A stretch of DNA of 64,000 nucleotides from Trebonia sp036276115 (GCA_036276115.1 DATBEM010000025.1:32378-96377); one strand, 5' to 3'. Positions 44,496-51,363 are shown, counted from the stretch's first letter. The notes: generated from the sequence alone by a model not told the origin. Program-made: numbers and translations.

Positions 44496-44567
44496 CGTCC
44501 CCGGCAAGACTCGAACTTGCAACGTCAGCTTCGTAGGCTGGCATGATATCCGTTTCACTACAGGGAC
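44496..44567 (-). tRNA. tRNA-Arg (ACG)
   Basis: 72 bases. Acceptor GTCCCTG/CGGGGAC, anticodon loop CTACGAA (A34 would be edited to inosine by TadA), perfect T-stem GCAAG/CTTGC around TTCGAGT. No CCA encoded. Confidence 0.82.
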
Positions 44568-44605
44568 TTGGTCCCCCTGGCAAATCATGAAAGACCAGGG
44601 GGTCG

Positions 44606-44678
44606 CTCTCGCGAGAGGACTCGAACCTCCAGATGGCGGGTTAACAGCCCGCTGCCCTGCCAGTTGGGCGACGCGAGA
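44606..44678 (-). tRNA. tRNA-Asn (GTT)
   Basis: 73 bases. Acceptor TCTCGCG/CGCGAGA, anticodon stem GCGGG/CCCGC with loop CTGTTAA, T-loop TTCGAGT, discriminator G. No CCA encoded. Confidence 0.87.
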
Positions 44679-44679
44679 T

Positions 44680-44723
44680 TGGCGCGGGGCGGACTCGAAC
44701 CGCCATCATCCGGCTTATGAGGG
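44680..44723 (-). pseudogene. 3' half of a CAT-anticodon tRNA
   Basis: Begins exactly at an anticodon loop CTCATAA and continues through a variable region, an intact T-arm (GGCGG-TTCGAGT-CCGCC) and a 3' acceptor strand CCGCGCC plus A. The D-arm and the 5' acceptor strand are absent. It abuts the 3' end of the complete tRNA-Met, which shares the CTCATAA loop, so unequal recombination in that loop is the simplest origin. Confidence 0.8.
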
Positions 44724-44797
44724 TGACGAGAGTCAGGTTCGAACTGACGACCTGCGCCTTATGAGAGCGCTGCTCTGGCCGGCTGAGCTATCTCGCC
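44724..44797 (-). tRNA. tRNA-Met (CAT), elongator type
   Basis: 74 bases. Acceptor GGCGAGA/TCTCGTC with one G-T, D-arm GCTC/GAGC, anticodon stem GCGCT/GGCGC with loop CTCATAA, T-loop TTCGAAC. No initiator features (1-72 paired, no GGG/CCC). A tRNA-Ile read through lysidine cannot be excluded. Confidence 0.85.
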
Positions 44798-44844
44798 TTG
44801 TTTCCTGGTATAACGCTTCATCCTCCTTGTTTCATGCTGTTGCG

Positions 44845-44929
44845 CGGAGAGCGGACGACTCGAACGCCACGGGGAATCCCCGCGCAGTCGTTAGCAGCGA
44901 CGCCCAGTGCCCTGACTGGTTCACTCTCC
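44845..44929 (-). tRNA. tRNA-Ser (GCT)
   Basis: 85-base class II tRNA. Acceptor GGAGAGT/GCTCTCC, anticodon loop CTGCTAA, long variable arm GCGCGGGG/CCCCGTGGC-like, T-loop TTCGAGT, discriminator G. One T-stem mismatch. No CCA encoded. Confidence 0.83.
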
Positions 44930-44933
44930 ATCG

Positions 44934-45010
44934 TGCCGCCCGTGAGATTCGAACTCACACTGTCAAGGTCCTGAACCTTATAAGTGCTCACGCTATGGAG
45001 TTCTCAACAG
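44934..45010 (-). pseudogene. Degenerate tRNA-Leu-like (CAG)
   Basis: The 3' part is sound: anticodon loop TTCAGGA (CAG), T-arm GTGAG-TTCGAAT-CTCAC and acceptor strand GGGCGGC plus A. The variable loop is only five bases, unlike real tRNA-Leu, and no matching 5' acceptor strand can be found upstream of a weak CTC/GAG D-stem. The right boundary is approximate. Confidence 0.6.
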
Positions 45011-45042
45011 TCTCGCGACTGACTAGCCTGTTTAAAGGCACG

Positions 45043-45114
45043 CAAGGGCGACAGGAATCGAACCTGCGACATGCGGCTTTGGAGACCGCTGTTCTCCCGC
45101 TGAACTACGCCCCT
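45043..45114 (-). tRNA. tRNA-Trp (CCA anticodon)
   Basis: 72 bases. Acceptor AGGGGCG/CGCCCTT, D-arm GTTC/GAAC, anticodon stem GCGGT/GCCGC with loop CTCCAAA, T-loop TTCGATT, discriminator G as TrpRS requires. No 3' CCA encoded. First gene of the array. Confidence 0.9.
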
Positions 45115-45130
45115 AAGAAGGTGTTAGGGC

Positions 45131-45166
45131 AAAGAAAACCGCTCGTCAGGGTGTCCCTGAGAGCGG
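45131..45166 (-). terminator. Intrinsic terminator with U-tract
   Basis: On the minus strand CCGCTC-T-CAGGG pairs with CCCTG-AC-GAGCGG across ACA and is followed by TTTTCTTT. It closes the transcript of the small gene at 45191-45319 before the tRNA array begins. Confidence 0.88.
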
Positions 45167-45190
45167 CTCCGTCGATCGCCTGACCAGGCG

Positions 45191-45319
45191 CTACGAGGGA
45201 GGCCGCCTCGGGGCGGAACTCAGTATTGAGCCGAAGATGGCATAACCGGGCAGCGACCACGCGCATAGCTGCTCGTGTCGCTCGTGTCGCTGATTCACCA
45301 GCATCTTCGTGGGTTCCAC
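45191..45319 (-). CDS. Small protein of unknown function (42 residues)
   Basis: A GTG start lies eight bases after an excellent AAGGAGG ribosome binding site. The product begins VEPTKMLVNQRHERHEQL, has one Cys (CAWS), a hydrophobic LPGYAIFGSIL core and a basic, Pro-rich end SSAPRRPPS. An intrinsic terminator follows 25 bases after the stop. Ribosome binding site, ORF and terminator together argue that this is a real transcribed gene even though I recognise no family. A ribosomally made peptide precursor, a small regulator or a peptide toxin are all possible. About 150 bases upstream to 45469 should contain its promoter. Confidence 0.5.
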   Translation of the reverse strand: MEPTKMLVNQRHERHEQLCAWSLPGYAIFGSILSSAPRRPPS

Positions 45320-45469
45320 CGTGGTCGCCTCCTTCCGTGCCGTCCTCATGTCTTTAATACTAAAAGGGCCAGCCCGCCACCGCAAGGTATTTATTCCACA
45401 GATCGCGGGCGCCAACGACGAAGCCCGCGACGGCCATGCCGTCACGGGCTGAAGTCTCGTTCGTCGTTG

Positions 45470-45631
45470 CTACTTGATGGCGCTGGTGAACTTCGACCAC
45501 GCGCCAGTGCTCACGCTGAGCCTGAAGCCCTGCCGGTCCCTGGTGTCGCGGATGGGCACCGCGCCCTCGGCGGTACCTGCCTCGACGCACTCGCCGTTGC
45601 CGGTGCTGTAGCTGCTTGTTCTCCAGTTCAT
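45470..45631 (-). CDS. DUF397 protein
   Basis: 53 residues, all DUF397: MNWRTSSYSTGNGECVEAG, VPIRDTRDRQGFRLSVSTGA and WSKFTSAIK. The ATG shares ATGA with the stop of the upstream regulator, so the pair is co-translated. DUF397 proteins accompany Scr1/DUF5753 helix-turn-helix regulators throughout actinobacteria (BldB/AbaA/WhiJ-type modules), influencing development and secondary metabolism, and have been likened to toxin-antitoxin pairs. Confidence 0.92.
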   Translation of the reverse strand: MNWRTSSYSTGNGECVEAGTAEGAVPIRDTRDRQGFRLSVSTGAWSKFTSAIK

Positions 45632-46332
45632 GCGGTCCATCGCGTCAGTGCCTCTCCGAGAATGACCCGCGTCTCGCCTGTGCTCTTGGCAGCACCGCGC
45701 ACGGCGTCAACGATAGCGCTGGCTGCCTGCACCTGTTGCGCGTCAGCGGTCACGATGTCCTCCAGCGTACTGCCGCTCAGCAGTACCGTCCCCTGTGAGC
45801 CGTCAGCGAGCGCCAGCATGCCGCCGAGGCCGGCCGACGCACCACGCACGACCTGGATGTGTACCGAGGGATGCTCGCTGACGTCAAGCAGCCTCTTGCA
45901 CTGCTTCGCCATGACTTCCCGGTTTCCTATCTCACGGTGCAAGACGGTCTCGTCAATGATCGCGACCACCACGGGCGGGCTGCTGCGTTCGAACACCTTC
46001 TGGCGTTCCATCCGCCCGTCGGTGAGCTCAGTGGCCCGGTCATGGGACAGTCCGCCCGCCCGGAACACGTGGTAGCTGTAATCCCAGGTCTGGAGCAGGC
46101 CAGGAACTATCAGCGGAGCCCATAGCCGGATCGTATGCGCCTTGCCCTCCGCGTCAATCCAGCCGATGAACCACACTTGCACCGGCTGGTCGGCATTGTC
46201 GCCATGCCGCCGCGCCACATGCCACATGCCCCTAACGCCCTCGACCGCCAGGCCAGAAACGTTCGCCTTCTTGAGCCACGTGTCTACCGTCGCGAGCGTG
46301 ACTGTCCGCTCTCCGGCCTCCACGCGTGCCAC
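45628..46332 (-). pseudogene. Scr1/DUF5753 regulator with a broken N-terminal HTH
   Basis: From a GTG at 46332 the product is 234 residues. It retains only the last part of an XRE HTH (RVEAGERTVTLATVDTW) and then a full DUF5753 ligand-type domain (APLIVPGLLQTWDYSYHVFR, IDETVLHREIG, MAKQCKRLLD, IQVVRGASAGLGGML). Upstream in frame, RALAPQGQPGIDRSGVARVE looks like the missing HTH with residues lost, and a TGA closes the frame near 46396 with no start between. A complete family member is about 280 residues. Either a pseudogene or an N-terminally trimmed form that can no longer bind DNA by itself. Coupled to DUF397. Confidence 0.65.
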
Positions 46333-46439
46333 CCCGGACCGGTCGATGCCCGGTTGCCCCTGAGGGGCGAGTGCGCGACACCGAGATCCAGGCTGGCCTC
46401 ACCACTTGCCCGTAAGAACCCCAACCGAAAGGACCCACG

Positions 46440-46793
46440 ATGCTGACCGAAGATCACCGCCGACGCCGTGAGGTGCACGAGATCAGCAGCGACGACCTCG
46501 TCACCGGCACCGAGCTCGCCGCCCGCCTCGTGGCCTTCGACCTGGAGCAGTACTTCGACGGCTCACTCCGGTCCTGGCTATTCAAGGCCCGCGAAGAACT
46601 AGCCAAGCGCGGAGAGCTCAACCGCATCCGCGACCACCTGCCCCACTGGATCACCGACATCGACCGCTACCAGGCCGACATGCGCCCCCGCACCGCGCTG
46701 CCGGCCGCAGCGCCATCCCTGAACCCGTCGGCCGACCGTCCCGCCAAGGCCATCACTGGCCAGGTCATCGGGTCTGTAATTGTTCACGGGTAA
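46440..46793 (+). CDS. Small hypothetical protein
   Basis: 117 residues from an ATG after AAAGGACC. Charged N-terminal helix (EDHRRRREVHEISSDDL), then LAARLVAFDLEQYFDGSLRS and FKAREELAKRGELNRIRDHL suggest a compact helical protein; the tail is Ala/Pro-rich. I recognise no family. It is divergent from the broken Scr1-type regulator, a common place for small genes controlled by such regulators, and ends 20 bases before the tRNA-Thr (opposite strand). Confidence 0.55.
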   Translation: MLTEDHRRRREVHEISSDDLVTGTELAARLVAFDLEQYFDGSLRSWLFKAREELAKRGELNRIRDHLPHWITDIDRYQADMRPRTALPAAAPSLNPSADRPAKAITGQVIGSVIVHG

Positions 46794-46812
46794 CCATCTT
46801 TGGTGACTTGGG

Positions 46813-46886
46813 AGCCGGAGAGGGGATTCGAACCCCTGACCTACCGCTTACAAGGCGGCCGCTCTGACCAACTGAGCTACACCGGC
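46813..46886 (-). tRNA. tRNA-Thr (TGT)
   Basis: 74 bases. Acceptor GCCGGTG/CTCCGGC (one T-T mismatch), D-arm GCTC/GAGC, anticodon stem GCCGC/GCGGT with loop CTTGTAA, T-loop TTCGAAT. Discriminator T, CCA not encoded. It lies downstream of rlmB, as in related genomes, and is a typical integration target for actinobacterial elements. Confidence 0.93.
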
Positions 46887-46960
46887 AAGGTGCTGCCAAG
46901 GTTACCGGCTCGGGGGTTGACCCGCATCCGGGTAGCGGCAGCGACGAACTGGTGGCGCGC

Positions 46961-48133
46961 CTACTTGGCCGCGTTCTTCCGGACAGTGGCGATCTCGTAC
47001 AGGGCGATCGAGCCCGCGATGCCAGCGTTCAGGGACTCCATGCCCGACGACATCGGGATGGCGACCAGCATGTCGCAGGCGGCCGCGACGATGCGGGACA
47101 GGCCGCGACCCTCGGAGCCGACGACGAGGACCATCGGGCCGTCCGCGATCGACATCTCGTGGATGTCCACGCTCCCCTCGGCGTCGAGGCCGGCGACGAA
47201 CAGGCCCCGCTCCTTGTACGTCTCCAGGGTGCGGGTGAGGTTGGTGCAGCGGGCAACCGGCAGCCGGGACAGGGCGCCGGCGGATGCCTTCCAGGCGCCG
47301 GCGTTGACGCCAGCGCTGCGGCGAGCAGGGACGACGATGCCAGAGGCACCGAAGGCGGCGGCCGAGCGGACGATCGCGCCCAGGTTGCGGGGGTCGGTCA
47401 CCCCGTCGAGGGCGACGATGAGGGGGGCGGCCGACGGGACGGCGCGTTCCAGGAGGTCCTCCGGGTGCGCGTACTCATAGGGCCGGATGCGGAGGGCGAC
47501 GCCCTGGTGGACGGCGTTGTCGGTCAGCCGGTCCAGTTCGAACATGCTGGTCTCAAGGACGGCGATGTTCGCGGCGGCGGCGATCTGGACCGCCTCGGCG
47601 ACCCGCTCGTCTTCCTGCGCGCGGCTGGTCACGTAGAGGGCCAGGGCCGGGACCTGCGCCCGCATGGACTCCACGACCGGGTTGCGGCCGGCGACCATCT
47701 CGGGGGCGTCGTCGCGGCGCTCGGCCGACCGCTCGGGACCGGGCCGCTCGGCGCGCTCGGGGCGGCGCACGGCCCCGGGGCGACCGGGGGCGCCGCTGGG
47801 CCGGCCGGGAGCCGCCCCGCCCCGGCCGGAGGCAGTGCCATTCCGGCCAGCGGCCGCGCCACTCCGGCCAGCGGCCGCGCCACTCCGGCCAGCGGCCGGG
47901 CCGCCCCGGCCAGTGGCCGCCGCCTTGGCGGCGCGGGTGGCTGCTCGCTGGGCGGGGTGGCCGGGGCGCATCTCGGCGGGCGGGGTCGGGCCCTTGCCCT
48001 CAAGCTTGTGCTTGCCGTGGCCGCCAGTTCCCGGGCGAGGCTTGCCCGACTTCGCGAAGCCGCCGGCACCCGGCGCGCGGTCCTGGCCCTTCTTGGCGCC
48101 CTTGCCGCCGGCACCAGTGTTGCGCGCGCTCAT
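46961..48133 (-). CDS. rlmB: 23S rRNA (guanosine-2'-O) methyltransferase RlmB (TrmH family)
   Basis: 390 residues. Residues 1-145 are a long basic, Gly/Ala/Arg-rich tail with a seven-residue repeat. Next is the substrate-binding domain (EMVAGRNPVVESMRAQVPAL) and the SPOUT catalytic domain: LDGVTDPRNLGAIVRSAAAF, LVVGSEGRGLSR, IPMSSGMESLNAGIAGSIAL, whose knot binds S-adenosylmethionine. Methylates the ribose of G2251 in 23S rRNA, in the peptidyl-transferase centre. The stop is far upstream of tRNA-Thr. It follows the cysS fragment by eight bases, as the last survivor of the usual cysS-rlmB pair. Confidence 0.92.
   Translation of the reverse strand: MSARNTGAGGKGAKKGQDRAPGAGGFAKSGKPRPGTGGHGKHKLEGKGPTPPAEMRPGHPAQRAATRAAKAAATGRGGPAAGRSGAAAGRSGAAAGRNGTASGRGGAAPGRPSGAPGRPGAVRRPERAERPGPERSAERRDDAPEMVAGRNPVVESMRAQVPALALYVTSRAQEDERVAEAVQIAAAANIAVLETSMFELDRLTDNAVHQGVALRIRPYEYAHPEDLLERAVPSAAPLIVALDGVTDPRNLGAIVRSAAAFGASGIVVPARRSAGVNAGAWKASAGALSRLPVARCTNLTRTLETYKERGLFVAGLDAEGSVDIHEMSIADGPMVLVVGSEGRGLSRIVAAACDMLVAIPMSSGMESLNAGIAGSIALYEIATVRKNAAK
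47838..47900. repeat. 21-bp tandem repeat in rlmB
   Basis: Three units of about CACTCCGGCCAGCGGCCGCG plus C encode GRSGAAA-like heptads in the disordered N-terminal tail. Confidence 0.8.
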
Positions 48134-48141
48134 CTGTCGTC

Positions 48142-48888
48142 CTATCGGTTGATTTCCCGGCGGGCTCGGTACGGGTCGAGCGGGTCCAAGCCGAGGACCC
48201 CCAGCATCGACCGCACGTAGGCCAGGGAGGTGGCAACCGACTCCCGGTCGCCCGAACTTATAGCGTAGTTGCCGTCATGCACTGTCGCGTGCACCGAGGC
48301 GAGGGCAGCGGGGACGCTCAGGTCATCGTCCATCGCGTCGATGAACGACAGCGGCAGCGCGGCAGCGGGGACCGCTGCCGCAGCCGGGGCGCAATCGTCG
48401 GCCGCCTGCCGGACGAACTGCTCTATCTGCTGGTACGCGAAGGCGGCGTTCTCCAGCGCGCTGTCGGAGTAGGCGAGCGCCTGGCGGTAGTGACAATGGA
48501 CCAGGAAGTAGCGCAGTTCCTGCGGCCGGGCAACGTCAAGCGCGCGGGTGACCGGGACGGCGGGCCGGACCGGGCCGACGTCCAGCCCGCGGGCGGGCGC
48601 GCCGGTGAGGGCGTCAGGGCCGAAGAAGCCCTGCCGGGGGATCGTGGTGCCAGGGGGTAGCAAGCCAGCCAGGCGAGTGCCGGCGGCCGGCTGGCCAGGC
48701 CCGCCCGGCCCCTGTGCTTCGCCGGCGCGAGCCTCGAACGCATGAGCCTCGAAGAGCAGGACCTCGAAGAGGTGGGCATGGCGTGCCTCGCGCGCGGCGA
48801 GCTGGTGGTCGGCCGCCACCCAGCGGGCCAGGATGTCGAGGAAGACAGCCTGCCGGGCCTGGCCTACATCAGGCGGTGGGAGCGTCAT
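48142..48888 (-). pseudogene. cysS: Internal fragment of cysteinyl-tRNA synthetase
   Basis: An uninterrupted 248-residue frame. From about residue 118 it matches the CysS region beyond the catalytic core: ARPQELRYFLVHCHYRQALA, YSDSALENAAFAYQQIEQFV, FIDAMDDDLSVPAALASVHA and MLGVLGLDPLDP. The Rossmann catalytic domain with HIGH and KMSKS signatures and the zinc-ligand Cys is missing, and so is the normal C-terminal end, because the frame stops after PYRARREINR. The first about 115 residues do not match CysS as far as I can see. It keeps the standard place just upstream of rlmB. It cannot charge tRNA-Cys, so a second cysS must exist elsewhere. Confidence 0.7.
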
Positions 48889-49011
48889 CAGGCCCAGCCT
48901 ACGGGAGCCGGTGCCCGCCGGCCGGCGAAACCGGAGCCACCGGGCACGACACGGGCGCCCCGCTGGCCGATATCGTTCCATTGCCGCGCAAATCTGGCTA
49001 ACTTCGGGATC
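48889..49011. other. Divergent promoter region
   Basis: 123 bases between the cysS fragment and the DUF2637 gene. No clear operator or RNA was seen; the sequence ATCGTTCCATTGCC shortly before 49012 is AT-richer and may contain the plus-strand promoter. Confidence 0.35.
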
Positions 49012-50343
49012 GTGAACCGTGAGTGGCCCGGGCGTCTCGTGCAACTGGCAACCGTCATCGTGGTGGCGGCGGTGGCGGCCGGCGCCTTTATCTTGTCGTA
49101 CGCCGGAGTCCACGCGATCGCCCTGCAAGCCGGGGTCTCCGCCTCGCTGGCCCGGTTCTACCCGGCCGTCTTCGATGCCGTCCTGGTGATCGCGTGCGCG
49201 GCCGCGCCGCTGCGGGGCGCCCGCTGGTGGACCCGGTTCTACACCTGGGCCGTCATCGTCCTCGTGGTCGGGGCGCTCGGGGCCATGGACGCACTGCACG
49301 CGATGAGCGTGTCGGTGCCGCACCGGGCGCTTGCCGGGGTGATCTCCGTCGTGCCGTGGGCGCTGCTGCTGCTCGGGTTCGGCTTGTGGCTCGCGATCGT
49401 CCGGCACTACCGCCGCCAGGCCGCCGTCCAGGCCTTGGCCGAGGCGGACGGTCCGGCCATGTCGCCCGTGCCGCTGGGGCCGCTTGCCCGGCCCGCCTTG
49501 CCCGCCGCTGCGGCACCGCCCGCAACTGAAGCACTGCCCCCCGCTGCGGCACTGCCCCCCGCTGAGGTAGTGCCCGCCGCTGAGGTAGTGCCCGGACAGC
49601 CAGCCGACGACGCGCCTCGTTCCACTGGGACCGCGCCCGGGCCGGAGGCAGTCACCGGGCGGCGGGCCGCATCCGAGGCGAACGAGGCCGCCACCGCGTC
49701 CGCTGAGGCCGCGCGGGCCAAGACGCCGGCCGAGAATGTGCCAGTCAGGCCCGTGACGGCCAGGACGGGCCACGCCAGGGAGTTGCCGGCCGGGTCAGCG
49801 CCGGCCAGGCCGACGGCGAACCAGGACGCTCCGGGCCAGGATGCCCCGGGCCAGGAGGCTCCGGGCCAGGAGGCTCCGGGCCAGGAGGCGGCGAACCAGC
49901 ACGCTCCGGCCGCCGGGACGCACCCGGCACCGGCCGGCTCAGGAGCGGCCGGCACGGTGCCGGGTACTGCGGCGCCGGGTAGTACGGCGCCAGGTGCTGC
50001 GATACCGGGTGCTGCGATGCCGGGCGGCTCGGCGCCGGCCGGCTCAGCGCAGGACCCGGCTGCCCGGCCTGCGGATTCCGGGGAAGAACCCGCGCCCGCC
50101 GAGCTGGCCGAGGTACCGGGAGTTACCTACTCGACCGGGCCGCGCCTGCGGCGCGTCCGCTCGCTCCCTGCCCCGCCCGTGGATGATGAGTTATGCCCGG
50201 GCCTTGAGGGCCTCGGCGAAGCGTCGCCAGGACCCGGCCTGGAACCGCAGCGCGCCGCCCGCCCGGTTCTGGGTGTCCCGTACCAGGATCTGGCCGTCGC
50301 CGTTGGCGGCGGTCTCGACGCAGTTGCCGCCCTGCGACCCTGA
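49012..50343 (+). CDS. DUF2637 membrane protein with long disordered tail
   Basis: 443 residues from a GTG. Four hydrophobic segments in residues 8-135 (VQLATVIVVAAVAAGAFILS, YPAVFDAVLVIACAA, YTWAVIVLVVGALGAMDALH, VVPWALLLLGFGLWLAI) form the DUF2637 domain. That domain is common in actinobacterial plasmids and integrative elements and related to spread (Spd) proteins. The rest is an Ala/Pro/Glu linker with an APGQE pentapeptide repeat. The last about 50 codons run antisense through the whole DUF397 gene at 50191-50382; the natural end may have been lost when that gene arrived. Confidence 0.75.
   Translation: MNREWPGRLVQLATVIVVAAVAAGAFILSYAGVHAIALQAGVSASLARFYPAVFDAVLVIACAAAPLRGARWWTRFYTWAVIVLVVGALGAMDALHAMSVSVPHRALAGVISVVPWALLLLGFGLWLAIVRHYRRQAAVQALAEADGPAMSPVPLGPLARPALPAAAAPPATEALPPAAALPPAEVVPAAEVVPGQPADDAPRSTGTAPGPEAVTGRRAASEANEAATASAEAARAKTPAENVPVRPVTARTGHARELPAGSAPARPTANQDAPGQDAPGQEAPGQEAPGQEAANQHAPAAGTHPAPAGSGAAGTVPGTAAPGSTAPGAAIPGAAMPGGSAPAGSAQDPAARPADSGEEPAPAELAEVPGVTYSTGPRLRRVRSLPAPPVDDELCPGLEGLGEASPGPGLEPQRAARPVLGVPYQDLAVAVGGGLDAVAALRP
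49821..49890. repeat. 15-bp tandem repeat in the DUF2637 gene
   Basis: Four to five units of GCTCCGGGCCAGGAG encode APGQE/APGQD. Codon-level differences are few, suggesting recent expansion. Confidence 0.8.
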
Positions 50344-50382
50344 GTAGGAAGATTTAACCCAGGCCAGGCTGCTGTAAGTCAT
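50191..50382 (-). CDS. DUF397 protein (second module)
   Basis: 63 residues: LAWVKSSYSGSQGGNCVETA, ILVRDTQNRAGGALRFQAGS and WRRFAEALKARA cover the DUF397 domain. It overlaps the 3' end of its Scr1-type regulator gene by 29 bases, so the pair is coupled. It also lies wholly within the antisense 3' part of the DUF2637 frame. Confidence 0.93.
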   Translation of the reverse strand: MTYSSLAWVKSSYSGSQGGNCVETAANGDGQILVRDTQNRAGGALRFQAGSWRRFAEALKARA

Positions 50383-51199
50383 GAATCTCGCTCCTTATCT
50401 GATGAATGAGCGCTCTGGATGCACGTTCAGGCAAGGCGGCAGCCCGGATCAAGTTGATGACCGTCATGAGGTCGGCGACCTCGCCCCGGCTCTCTACGAT
50501 CCTGCCACCCCCGTAGCATTCCGTGTAGCACACGCTCGGACTGTCGGCGAACTCATAGAGGGAGATGGGCCCGTCCGCCCCCGCATGGTTATCCGCAGCG
50601 TACGGAAGCACCTGCAGCAAGATGCCCGGCCCAGCCGACGCTTCAAGGAGCCGGTCGAGCTGACCCCCCATGACGCTAGGTCCCCCCACTATGTGACGGA
50701 CGACACTCTCGTCTAGTACGAACCATAGCAATGGTGGATTCTCTCCGGTTATCACTTCTTGCCTTTCAAGCCGCGCAGCCACAAGCTGATCAATCTGCTC
50801 GGCAGTGTCCATCGGCCGACCGGAGCTGATCAGCGCGCGGGCGTAGTCCTCGGTCTGCAGTAGCCCCGGAACCGCGCCCAGCTCCCACCCGTGGATCCGC
50901 ACGGCCTCCCGCTCGAAGGGGATCACCGGGGCGAAGAACGCCGGGTACGCCTCCCGGGCGACCAGTTCCTGCAGCGTCGCGAAGGTCCCGGGCGTATGGA
51001 ACAGCTCGTCGCAGCGCGCGGCGAAGTCCACCGTCGGCGCCTTGTCCATCGTCTCGATCCCGCTGATCAGCGAGGCCGAGTAGCCGAGCTTGATGCCCAT
51101 CTCGACCTGCGTCCAGCCCAGGTGCAGGCGCCACGAGCGAAGTTGCGAGGCGAACGCGGCCAGGGCGCTCGCCTTCATGTCAGGCACGGAGAACTGCAT
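50354..51199 (-). CDS. Scr1-family HTH/DUF5753 regulator (second module)
   Basis: 281 residues, complete. XRE HTH at about 15-70: ASQLRSWRLHLGWTQVEMGI, YSASLISGIETMDKAP. DUF5753 domain: YPAFFAPVIPFEREAVRIHG, GAVPGLLQTEDYARALISSG, RLERQEVITGENPPLLWFVL, DESVVRHIVGGPSVM, LPYAADNHAGADGPISLYEF. These regulators control development or secondary metabolism with partner DUF397 proteins. Divergent from the repeat-bearing small gene at 51364, which may be under its control. Confidence 0.93.
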   Translation of the reverse strand: MQFSVPDMKASALAAFASQLRSWRLHLGWTQVEMGIKLGYSASLISGIETMDKAPTVDFAARCDELFHTPGTFATLQELVAREAYPAFFAPVIPFEREAVRIHGWELGAVPGLLQTEDYARALISSGRPMDTAEQIDQLVAARLERQEVITGENPPLLWFVLDESVVRHIVGGPSVMGGQLDRLLEASAGPGILLQVLPYAADNHAGADGPISLYEFADSPSVCYTECYGGGRIVESRGEVADLMTVINLIRAAALPERASRALIHQIRSEIHDLQQPGLG

Positions 51200-51363
51200 C
51201 GGACCACCCCCGACTTCACTACTCTGAGTGTTACTGCACTCACCCCTAGTGCAGTCGTTCAGGCAACAAAGCTAGTACGGACCTGGCATCGTTTTCCTGA
51301 GAACCCCCGCAAGGCTCAGATTGAGACAGGACACACCCGCCAGATGGGGGCAACACGGCCTTG

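Larger units (their letters stand above)
44062..45114 (-). other. Dense tRNA array (11 tRNA or tRNA-like genes and one half-tRNA)
   Basis: In transcription order: Trp(CCA), Leu-like(CAG), Ser(GCT), Met(CAT), a Met-like 3' half, Asn(GTT), Arg(ACG), Val(TAC), His(GTG), Tyr(GTA), Arg(CCG) and Cys(GCA). Spacers are 0 to about 110 bases. Only the Cys gene encodes CCA. Several members are structurally poor. Such packed heterotypic arrays are known from actinobacterial plasmids, integrative elements and phages rather than from the chromosomal core. An intrinsic terminator for the upstream small gene lies just before the array, so it must have its own promoter near 45115-45130. Confidence 0.85.

Noticed and set aside
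44461..45183. A 240-codon open frame on the plus strand across the tRNA array
   Set aside because: It is the complement of several tRNA genes; the translated product consists of reversed cloverleaf sequence and has no ribosome binding site.
41570..51307. 14-base identical sequence TTCCTGAGAACCCC at 41570-41583 and 51294-51307, flanking the accessory segment like att sites
   Set aside because: A few 14-base matches are expected by chance in 64 kb, and neither copy lies at a tRNA 3' end or near an integrase. Kept only as a hint.
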